A stretch of DNA of 64,000 nucleotides from Streptomyces sp. AM 2-1-1. Lineage in GTDB: Bacteria > Actinomycetota > Actinomycetes > Streptomycetales > Streptomycetaceae. How positions within the stretch are numbered: position 1 is the first letter of the stretch; each line of letters opens with the position of its first letter. Below, piece after piece: positions 53,545 to 60,926 of this stretch. Below the pieces are notes generated by a model, which was given only the letters and a program-made list of their open reading frames with translations, ran no database searches and had not been told where the DNA came from. A program made the translations under genes and the position numbers. The DNA is taken from contig NZ_CP119147.1 of NCBI RefSeq assembly GCF_029167645.1, forward strand, positions 992,001 through 1,056,000, written 5' to 3'.

Positions 53545-54456
53545 TCAGTTCGCCGGGTAGCGGTCGATGGGCGGCGGCGTCGGCGCGGGCACCCCGGAGA
53601 GCCCGAGCGTCGCTTCGAACGCCTTCTTCCAGTTGCCGTTCTTCTCGTTCTCCTCCAGTGCGTCGTTGATCGCGGACCGCAGGGCGTCGTCGCCGCGCGG
53701 CACGCCGATGCCGTAGGGCTCCTCGGAGAAGGGCTTGCCGACGACCTTCATCTCGTCCGGTGCCTTCGCGGCGAAGCCCAGCAGGATCGCGTCGTCGGTG
53801 GTGACGACGTCGACCTGGTAGGTCAGCAGGTTGTCGACGCAGATGGAGTACGTGTCGTAGGCGACCAGGTCCGCCTCGGGGAAGTCGGCGGCGATGCGCT
53901 GGTAGGGGGTGGATCCGGCGGCCGAGCAGACCGTCTTGCCGGCCAGGTCCTGCGGGCCGTGGATGTCGTTCTCGTCGGTGCGTACCAGCAGTCCCTGCCC
54001 GGCCATGTAGTAGGGGCCGGCGAAACCGACGAGCTTCTTACGCATGTCGTTGATGGTGTAGGTGCCGACGTAGTAGTCGATCTGGCCGTTCTGCAGGGCG
54101 GTTTCGCGGTTGGCCGAGGCGATGGTCTTGAACTGGATCTCCTTCGGACCGAAGCCGAGGCTGGCCGCGACCATGGTGGCGATCTCGATGTCGAATCCGG
54201 AGTAGATCCCGGTGGCGGGGTCCTTCTCGCCCAGGTAGGGCTGGTCCTCCTTGGCGCCGATCACCAGCCGGCCCCGCCGCTCGGCAGCCGTCCAGGTCTT
54301 CGATTCCGGGAGCCGGAAACCGGTGTTCACCGTGTAGTGGGGCAGTGCCCCGGCCTTGGGACCCTTGACCGGCGGGCTGCCCTCCTTCCCGCACCCGGCG
54401 GCGAGGGCGGTCAGCAGCAGGCCGACCAGCAGCGCGGTGATCTTCTTGGTACGCAA
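53545..54456 (-). CDS. gluB: glutamate-type ABC transporter substrate-binding lipoprotein, GluB-like
   Basis: 303 residues starting at a TTG (54456), chosen because GGGAGG lies 7 bases upstream and the frame then begins LRTKKITALLVGLLLTALAAGC, a lipoprotein signal with lipobox LAAGC. The mature protein shows SBP_bac_3 motifs: RGRLVIGAKEDQPYLGEKDP, GFDIEIATMVAASLGF, ANRETALQNGQIDYYVGTYTIND and DDAILLGFAAKAPDEMKVV. It binds glutamate or a related amino acid outside the membrane. Confidence 0.9.
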   Translation of the reverse strand: MRTKKITALLVGLLLTALAAGCGKEGSPPVKGPKAGALPHYTVNTGFRLPESKTWTAAERRGRLVIGAKEDQPYLGEKDPATGIYSGFDIEIATMVAASLGFGPKEIQFKTIASANRETALQNGQIDYYVGTYTINDMRKKLVGFAGPYYMAGQGLLVRTDENDIHGPQDLAGKTVCSAAGSTPYQRIAADFPEADLVAYDTYSICVDNLLTYQVDVVTTDDAILLGFAAKAPDEMKVVGKPFSEEPYGIGVPRGDDALRSAINDALEENEKNGNWKKAFEATLGLSGVPAPTPPPIDRYPAN

Positions 54457-54470
54457 CGCGGAGCCTCCCG

Positions 54471-55214
<744 letters not shown>

Positions 55215-55368
55215 ACGCTGCCCTGCCCATGTGTCGCTGTGTGTCGGCTCAGCGCAAACTATCCGTACGCCCAAGGCACTTCGACGGCGACACGCAAACA
55301 GGGCAAAAGGCTGTTTATCTAGACGGCGGCGTCAGCCGGCTCCGACGCCGGAGCGGTCGGCGCCGTCG

Positions 55369-55809
55369 TCACTCCTCGGCCGCCTCCGCGTAGACCTGCG
55401 AGAGTTCGGGGCTTCCGTAGACCGCCCAGTCCAGTCCGGCCCCGACGACGTCGATCTCCCGGCCGGAGGCCAGCCGTACGACGGGCTGTCCGCTCGGCCA
55501 GATGTCCCACCGGGCACCGGGCACGGTCCGCACCACCACGGTGCCGAGGTAGAGGCCGGCGTCGTTTCCCAGCCAGGGCACCTCTTCCGGATCGTCGCGC
55601 CAGTGGGGCGGCAACTGGTCGAGGGCGGTCAACGAGCCGGGCGAATCGTCGAGTTCGAGTCCACTGCTCCCTGCCCGGACACGGAGCAGCTCGCACTCGG
55701 CGAGGAGTTCGGCGAGACCGCCCGGGTCGTCCGCCGCGGTCTCGGCCAGGGTCGCCGTACGCGTATCGCCTTGCCGCTTGCGCCAGTTGTCCAAGAAAGG
55801 GATGTTCAC
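55369..55809 (-). CDS. DUF6278-like conserved Streptomyces protein
   Basis: 146 residues from GTG 55809 (VNIPFLDNWRKRQGD). Acidic protein with helical LAELLAECELLRVRA and a block LPPHWRDDPEEVPWLGNDAGLYLGTVVVRTVPGARWDIWPSGQPVVRLASGREIDVV. No membrane segment or known catalytic motif. It resembles a conserved Streptomyces hypothetical family (DUF6278); function unknown. Stands alone, divergent from the SDR gene. Confidence 0.72.
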   Translation of the reverse strand: MNIPFLDNWRKRQGDTRTATLAETAADDPGGLAELLAECELLRVRAGSSGLELDDSPGSLTALDQLPPHWRDDPEEVPWLGNDAGLYLGTVVVRTVPGARWDIWPSGQPVVRLASGREIDVVGAGLDWAVYGSPELSQVYAEAAEE

Positions 55810-55914
55810 CCGGCAAGGGTCCCACCTTCGTCCCGCCGCACGCCACAGGGCGCGCGACCGGGTGCGCGCCAGGCCGGAACCGGACGGCGGCGGAGCGGAC
55901 CGTAGGCTGCCGGA

Positions 55915-56694
55915 ATGAACGTACAGAACTATCTTTCCGAGCTCTTCTCCCTGGAAGGCAGGACCGCGGTCGTCACCGGCGGCAGCTCCGGCATCGGCCG
56001 GGCGATCACGGATGCGCTCGCCCGCGCGGGTGCGGCGGTCACCGTCGTGGCCCGCCGCGAGCCCGAACTGAAGACGACCGTCGACGAACTGACCGGGGCC
56101 GGCTGCCGCGCCGCCTGGGTCAGCGCCGATCTCGCCACCGCCGAGGGGGTCCGGCAGGCGGCCGACGCCGTGCTCGCGGGGTTCGGGGCGCCGGACATCC
56201 TGGTGAACTGTGCCGGCGTCAACCTGCGGCCGCCGATGGGCGAGCTGGGCGAGGAGGTCTGGGACACCACGATGGCGGTGAACCTCAAGGCGCCCTTCCT
56301 CCTGGGCGAGCGGTTCGGGCCGGGGATGGCGGAGCGCGGGTACGGGCGGATCATCCACATCACCTCGCAGCAGGCCCACCGCGCCTTCGTGAACAGCGGG
56401 GCGTACGGCGTCTCCAAGGGCGGCCTGGAAGCGCTGGCCCGGTCTCAGGCGGAGGCGTGGTCGCCGTACGGGGTCACCGCCAACACCCTGGTCCCCGGGT
56501 TCGTGATGACCCCGCTCAACGCCCGGCTCTCCTCGGACCCGGAGAAGGTGGCCGCACTGGCCGCCCGCACGATGGTGGGGCGCAACGGCCTGCCCGAGGA
56601 CTTCGCCGCCGCGGCGGTCTTCCTGGCCGGCCCCGGATCGGCGTACGTCACCGGGCAGTCGCTCTTCGTGGACGGCGGGTTCTCCGTCCACTGA
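55915..56694 (+). CDS. short-chain dehydrogenase/reductase (gluconate 5-dehydrogenase-like)
   Basis: 259 residues. Nucleotide-binding TAVVTGGSSGIGRAI, the NCAG motif in ILVNCAGVNLRPP, catalytic Ser in IIHITSQQAH and catalytic Tyr/Lys in AYGVSKGGLEAL, and C-terminal YVTGQSLFVDGGFSV. The N-terminal LFSLEGRTAVVTGG is common in the 2-deoxy-D-gluconate / gluconate 5-dehydrogenase branch. Substrate uncertain. Monocistronic. Confidence 0.86.
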   Translation: MNVQNYLSELFSLEGRTAVVTGGSSGIGRAITDALARAGAAVTVVARREPELKTTVDELTGAGCRAAWVSADLATAEGVRQAADAVLAGFGAPDILVNCAGVNLRPPMGELGEEVWDTTMAVNLKAPFLLGERFGPGMAERGYGRIIHITSQQAHRAFVNSGAYGVSKGGLEALARSQAEAWSPYGVTANTLVPGFVMTPLNARLSSDPEKVAALAARTMVGRNGLPEDFAAAAVFLAGPGSAYVTGQSLFVDGGFSVH

Positions 56695-56771
56695 CCGCGC
56701 GCGGGCCGGCCGTCGTGCCGCCCGCGGAGTTCCGCGTCCCGAGTCCGGCCGGGACCGGGCGCCGGGCGGGA

Positions 56772-57521
56772 TCAGACGACCGGCGGCTTCCGGGCCGCCT
56801 CGGTGGCGGCGGCGACCAGCGCCCCGGCGGCGGCGGACGCCTCCTCCTTGTCCACCCCGAGGCCGGTGAGGAGCCCTTCGCCGCCCTCGTGTTCCAGAAG
56901 TGCCAGCAGGATGTGCTCGGTCCCGACGTGCTGGTGACCGAGCCGCAGGGCCTCGCGGAAGGTGAGTTCGAGGACCTTGCGGGAGCCGGCGTCGTACGGG
57001 ATGAGCGCGGGCACCTCGTCGGCGGCGGGCGGCAGGGCCGCGAGGGCGGCGGTGCGCACCTGCGCCGGGGTGACGCCGCGGGCCGCGAGCACCTGGGCGC
57101 CGATGCCCTCGGGGTCGCCGACGAGACCGAGTACCAGGTGCGCGGGAAGGACCTCGGTGTTCCCGGCGGCATGGGCCTCGTTGTGGGCGGCGACCGCGAC
57201 GTTGCGGGCCCGCGGGGTGAAGCGTGCGAACCCCTCGTCGGGGTTGAGCTCAACGGACTCGTCGGGCTTCTTCGGGACGAAGCGCTTCTGGGCGGCCTGG
57301 CGGGTCACCCCCATGCTCCTGCCGATGTCGGTCCAGGAGGCGCCGGAGCGGCGGGCTTGGTCCACGAAGTGACCGATGAGGTGGTCGGCGATGTCGCCGA
57401 GGTGGTCGGCGGCGACCACCGCGCCGGAGAGCTGGTCCAGAGCGTCGGAGTGGGACGTCTTGATGGCCTCGATGAGGTCGTCGAGGCGTACGGGAGGGGT
57501 GACGGATGCCGGTTGCGTCAT
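56772..57521 (-). CDS. HTH protein with Clp N-terminal-type repeat domain
   Basis: 249 residues. The N-terminal half has a helix-turn-helix (ARRSGASWTDIGRSMGVTRQAAQKRF). The second half is a Clp_N double repeat (FTPRARNVAVAAHNEAHAAGNTEVLPAHLVLGLVG; LELTFREALRLGHQHVGTEHILLALLEHEGG) as in ClpA/ClpC N-domains but without an ATPase. Proteins of this design are probably stress-linked regulators or adaptor proteins. Its promoter carries palindromic sites directly over the -10 and -35, consistent with autoregulation. Confidence 0.82.
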   Translation of the reverse strand: MTQPASVTPPVRLDDLIEAIKTSHSDALDQLSGAVVAADHLGDIADHLIGHFVDQARRSGASWTDIGRSMGVTRQAAQKRFVPKKPDESVELNPDEGFARFTPRARNVAVAAHNEAHAAGNTEVLPAHLVLGLVGDPEGIGAQVLAARGVTPAQVRTAALAALPPAADEVPALIPYDAGSRKVLELTFREALRLGHQHVGTEHILLALLEHEGGEGLLTGLGVDKEEASAAAGALVAAATEAARKPPVV

Positions 57522-57522
57522 G

Positions 57523-57569
57523 TGTCAACCATAAGTTGACACCTCCGCGGACGTCAACCTCTGGTTGTC
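57523..57569 (-). promoter_or_regulatory. strong leaderless promoter with two inverted-repeat operators
   Basis: On the minus strand: -35 TTGACG (57557-57552), 18-base spacer, -10 TATGGT (57533-57528), predicted start at A of the ATG (57521), so leaderless. Perfect palindrome TGTCAAC-CATAA-GTTGACA (57523-57541) covers the -10. A second symmetric site, GTCAACC-TCT-GGTTGTC (57553-57569), covers the -35. The same GTTGAC half-site is used in both. Confidence 0.72.
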
Positions 57570-57580
57570 AGCGGGGGCGT

Positions 57581-58360
57581 TCAGAGTTCGAGGTCCACCA
57601 CCACCGGCGCGTGGTCGGAAGCGCCCTTGCCCTTGCGTGCCTCGCGGTCGACGTAGGCGTCCTTCACGGAGGCCGCGAACGGGGCGTTGCCGTAAGCGAG
57701 GTCGATCCGCATGCCCCTGTTCTTGGGGAAGCCGAGCTCGCGGTAGTCCCAGAAGGTGAACGGGTGGTCGTACTTGAGGGGGCGCGGCACGATGTCGCTC
57801 AGCCCTTCCGCGCGCAGTGCGGCGAGGGCGTCCCGCTCGGCGGGAGTGACGTGGGTGGCCCCCTCGAAGCGGTTCGGGTCCCACAGGTCCTCGTCGGTCG
57901 GCGCGACGTTGAAGTCGCCCAGCACGGCGAAGGGGCGGGCGGCCGACGCGTCCGCGGCGACCGCCGTCCGCAGCGCCTGGAGCCACCGCAGCTTGTAGGC
58001 GTAGTGCTCGTGCGTGACCTCACGGCCGTTGGGTACGTAGACCGACCAGAGCCGGACGGGTCCGCAGGTCGCGGCGATCGCCCGGGGCTCCACCACCCCG
58101 TCGTACGCGGGGCCGTCCGGCAGGCCGGTGACCACCTCGTCGAGGCCGACCCGGGAGATCAGCGCCACGCCGTTCCACCGGCCGGTGGCGTTGACCGCGG
58201 AGGCGTACCCCGCCTCCCGCAGTTCGTCGGTGGGGAACTGCTCGGCGGTGCATTTGGTCTCCTGGACGCACAGCACGTCGGTGCCGGTGCTCTCCAGCCA
58301 GGCCAGCAGCCTCGGCAGCCGGGCGGTGATCGAGTTGACGTTCCACGTGGCGATGCGCAT
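57581..58360 (-). CDS. xth: exodeoxyribonuclease III (XthA/ExoA type AP endonuclease)
   Basis: 259 residues from ATG 58360. Endonuclease/exonuclease/phosphatase motifs: MRIATWNVNSITARL, LCVQETKCTAEQFP (catalytic Glu), VYVPNGREV, VLGDFNVAPTDEDLWDP, RIDLAYGN and the catalytic SDHAPVVV near the end. It repairs abasic sites and 3'-blocked ends. No partner gene; transcribed toward the Clp-N gene. Confidence 0.92.
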   Translation of the reverse strand: MRIATWNVNSITARLPRLLAWLESTGTDVLCVQETKCTAEQFPTDELREAGYASAVNATGRWNGVALISRVGLDEVVTGLPDGPAYDGVVEPRAIAATCGPVRLWSVYVPNGREVTHEHYAYKLRWLQALRTAVAADASAARPFAVLGDFNVAPTDEDLWDPNRFEGATHVTPAERDALAALRAEGLSDIVPRPLKYDHPFTFWDYRELGFPKNRGMRIDLAYGNAPFAASVKDAYVDREARKGKGASDHAPVVVDLEL

Positions 58361-58398
58361 GGGAACCAACCTAACCGCTGCCACCGACAGCCGGACGC

Positions 58399-59046
58399 TC
58401 AGAGCCCGGTGCGCTCCCCCGGGGCCATCCGGCCGTGGTCGCTGCCGCCCAGCGCTCCGATCTGGGAGTCGTAGATCGGCCGGGCGAGGTCGGTGAGCAG
58501 GGCGTCGTGGATGTCGATGGCGCGGCGCGGCCCGACCTCGCGGACGTAGTCGATGACCTCGGAGATCTTGCTCCACGGAGCCATCACCGGCAGCAGCAGG
58601 GTGTCGACCGGTTGCGCGGGGACGGTCAGCGCGTCGCCCGGGTGGAAGAGCGCAGCGTCGACGAGGAACCCGACGTTGGTGATGCGGGGGATGTCCGGGT
58701 GGATCACCGCGTGCAGCTCGCCGTGGACCTGGACGTCGAACCCGGCGGCGCGGAAGGTGTCACCGTGGCCGACGGTGTGCACCCGGCCGGGGAACGCCGG
58801 CGCCAGCTGCTCGGCGACGCTGCGCAGCGTCCAGATCTCCGCGGCCGGGTTGGCCTCCATCGCGGCGCGCAGCCGGGCCTCGTCGAAGTGGTCCGGGTGC
58901 TCGTGCGTCACCAGCAGGGCGTCGGCGCCGACGGCGTCACCCTCCCCGGAGAAGCCGCCCGGGTCGATCACGAGGGACTGCCCGTCCTTGTCCAGACGCA
59001 CGCACGAGTGGCTGTTCTTGGTGAGGGTGAGGGTCGAGGGGTTCAT
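58399..59046 (-). CDS. MBL-fold metallo-hydrolase (UlaG/YcbK-like)
   Basis: 215 residues. Metal motif THEHPDHFDEARL preceded by SLVIDPGGF, with a later histidine (VHGELHAVIH) and Asp in GFLVDAALFHPGDAL, the layout of the metal-dependent hydrolase group related to UlaG. No obvious substrate clue. Lies between exonuclease III and the PcaL-like gene, transcribed the same way. Confidence 0.8.
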   Translation of the reverse strand: MNPSTLTLTKNSHSCVRLDKDGQSLVIDPGGFSGEGDAVGADALLVTHEHPDHFDEARLRAAMEANPAAEIWTLRSVAEQLAPAFPGRVHTVGHGDTFRAAGFDVQVHGELHAVIHPDIPRITNVGFLVDAALFHPGDALTVPAQPVDTLLLPVMAPWSKISEVIDYVREVGPRRAIDIHDALLTDLARPIYDSQIGALGGSDHGRMAPGERTGL

Positions 59047-59058
59047 GGTTCCATCCTG

Positions 59059-60354
59059 CTACGCGGACGGGTCGGTTTCCTCCCTGATCACCGACTGCGC
59101 GACGGCGAACGCGGCGCCGGCGGCGGGAATGCCGCAGTACACGGCGGTCTGGAGCAGCACTTCCTTGATCTCGGCGGGCGTGAGGCCGTTGCGCAGCGCC
59201 GCCCGGAGGTGCGCGGCGAGGCCCTCCAGCCGTCCGGACGCGATCAGCGCGGTGAGCGTGACGCAGCTGCGGGTACGGCGGTCGAGACCGTCACGGTTCC
59301 AGACCTCGCCCCACGCGTAACGGGTGACGAGGTCCTCGTACTCCTCGGTGAACGGGTCGGCGGCCGCTTCGGCCCGGTCCACGTGGGCGTCGCCGAGCAC
59401 CTCCCGGCGGATCCTCGTCCCGAGCGTGCGGTGGTCCGCGCGCTCGCCGTCGTCCGCCCTCGGCGAGGGGACCGCCGGCGCGATCTCCGCGACGGGCGCG
59501 TACGGCGCGGAGATCTGCGGGACCGCGACGGCGGCGGGGGCTGCCGCGGGCACCGGAACGGCGCCGAGGGTGTCCTGCCAGGTGGTGGAGAAGTGGGTGA
59601 AGAGGAGATCCATCACGGCGGTCGGCTGCTCGACCGGGGCGAGGTGCGAGGCCCCCGGCACGAGGGCCAGGCGGGCGTCCGGGATCCCGGCGACCAGGGT
59701 GCGCGCCTCGGCGGGGCCGGTGACCCGGTCCTCGGCGCCCACCACGACGAGTGTGGGGACACCGATGCGGCCGAGCTCGGCGCGGATGTCGAAGGCGGCG
59801 AGCGCCTCGCACGCGGCGATGTAACACCCGGGGTCGGTGGTGCGCACCATCTGCACGGCCCACTCCACGATCGCGGCCTGCGCGCCCGCGAAACTGGGCG
59901 TGAACCAGCGCTCGGGTGCGCTGCGGGCGATGGGCTCCAGGCCGTTGGTACGGACGATCACCCCGCGCCCCCGGAACTCGTCCGGGGTGCCGAACCGGGG
60001 TGAGGTCGCCACCAGCGCCAACGACGCCACCCGGTGCGGGTGGCGCAGCGCGAGGTCGGCACCGACGGCGCCGCCGATGGAGCACCCCGCGTAGCCGAAG
60101 CGCTGGACGCCGAGCGAGTCGAGGGTGGCGATCAGCCGGTCCCCCAGGTCGGCGACGGAGACCGCGGGGCGGGCGGGGGCTCCGCCGTGGCCCGGCAGGT
60201 CGTACCGCAGCACCCGGTAGTGCTGGGAGAGGTCGGGTATCTGGCGGTCCCACATGTGCCACGTGGTACCCAGAGAAGGCCCGATCACCAGGACCGGAGC
60301 GTCTTCCGGCCCGTCGAAGCGGTATTGGAGGGTGTTCGATGATGTCTCGCTCAC
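59059..60354 (-). CDS. pcaL: fused 3-oxoadipate enol-lactonase / 4-carboxymuconolactone decarboxylase (PcaL type)
   Basis: 431 residues from GTG 60354. The N-terminal ~265 residues are an alpha/beta-hydrolase: LGTTWHMWDRQIPDLSQHYRVLRYDLPGHGG, nucleophile YAGCSIGGAVG, Asp in VVGAEDRVTG and His in GASHLAPVEQP. After an Ala/Pro linker of ~60 residues comes a CMD domain (YAWGEVWNRDGLDRRTRSCVTLTALIASGRLEGLAAHLRAALRNGLTPAEIKEVLLQTAVYCGIPAAGAAF). Such fusions, called PcaL, perform two consecutive steps of protocatechuate degradation in Streptomyces and Rhodococcus. No other pca genes are visible here. Confidence 0.85.
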   Translation of the reverse strand: MSETSSNTLQYRFDGPEDAPVLVIGPSLGTTWHMWDRQIPDLSQHYRVLRYDLPGHGGAPARPAVSVADLGDRLIATLDSLGVQRFGYAGCSIGGAVGADLALRHPHRVASLALVATSPRFGTPDEFRGRGVIVRTNGLEPIARSAPERWFTPSFAGAQAAIVEWAVQMVRTTDPGCYIAACEALAAFDIRAELGRIGVPTLVVVGAEDRVTGPAEARTLVAGIPDARLALVPGASHLAPVEQPTAVMDLLFTHFSTTWQDTLGAVPVPAAAPAAVAVPQISAPYAPVAEIAPAVPSPRADDGERADHRTLGTRIRREVLGDAHVDRAEAAADPFTEEYEDLVTRYAWGEVWNRDGLDRRTRSCVTLTALIASGRLEGLAAHLRAALRNGLTPAEIKEVLLQTAVYCGIPAAGAAFAVAQSVIREETDPSA

Positions 60355-60551
60355 CCGCCTGACCCTCTCATCTCCCACCATCTTCCACAGAACCGGGTCG
60401 GCCCTACGGGCTGTGCCCCTTCGCCTGCGAGGGTGGCCCCAGCTCGGGCCCGCCCGCCGGACGCCCCGTGGAGTCCGCCCCACGTGACGGCGGCAGCGCG
60501 CAGGTCCTCCACGCCGGGCTTCACGTAGTACCGCTTGGTGGTGCTCACGTT
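60351..60551 (-). pseudogene. possible truncated regulator-like ORF
   Basis: 66 codons from a GTG, overlapping the pcaL start at its 3' end. The first ~23 residues (STTKRYYVKPGVEDLRAAAV) look protein-like, whereas the rest is Gly/Ala/Arg-rich and unconvincing. It lies next to a transposase remnant, so disruption by an insertion is plausible. Low certainty. Confidence 0.25.
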
Positions 60552-60926
60552 ACTCGGAGCTCGTGACACGATTGTGTCGATGTTGGCCGGTGGGGCGTGC
60601 CCGGTATGACGATGCGGCTGTTCGTGAGGGTGCGGGTACGCGACCGTGGATCGCGGACGATGAGGTGTGGGATCTGGTCGGGCCGCGTTGCTGCCGCCGT
60701 GGCCGGAGCGGTCTCCGAGGCCGGTGTCGGACCGGCTCTGCCTCCCGGGCATCCTGTTCGTGCTCCGCAACGACATAGCCCGGCAACTTCTGCCCCCGGG
60801 GCTCGGGTTCGGCTCGGGACAGATCTGCCGGCGCCGACTGGACCGGTGGCACAGGCCCGGCCGCGGGCCCGATCATGCCCCGACGCCCCATCAGGCAGTC
60901 ACACACCCGACGACGTGACAACGCCC
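60355..60926. other. degenerate region, 572 bp
   Basis: Between pcaL and the PP2C gene; contains an IS5-type transposase remnant (60625-60870) and a short minus-strand frame (60351-60551, starting VSTTKRYYVKPGVEDLRAAA) that may be the stub of a truncated gene. Otherwise nothing recognised. Confidence 0.5.
60625..60870 (+). pseudogene. IS5-family transposase remnant, frameshifted
   Basis: One frame reads GTRPWIADDEVWDLVGP (60630-60680). The next frame continues LLPPWPERSPRPVSDRLCLPGILFVLRNDIARQLLPPGLGFGSGQ, then RRRLDRWHRPG. Together these match the N-terminus of IS5-type transposases (W-ADDEVW-LV-P LLPPWPERSPGPRPV-DR-CLQGILFVLH). A frameshift near 60685 and loss of everything after ~80 residues show that it is dead. 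No terminal inverted repeats identified. Confidence 0.7.
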
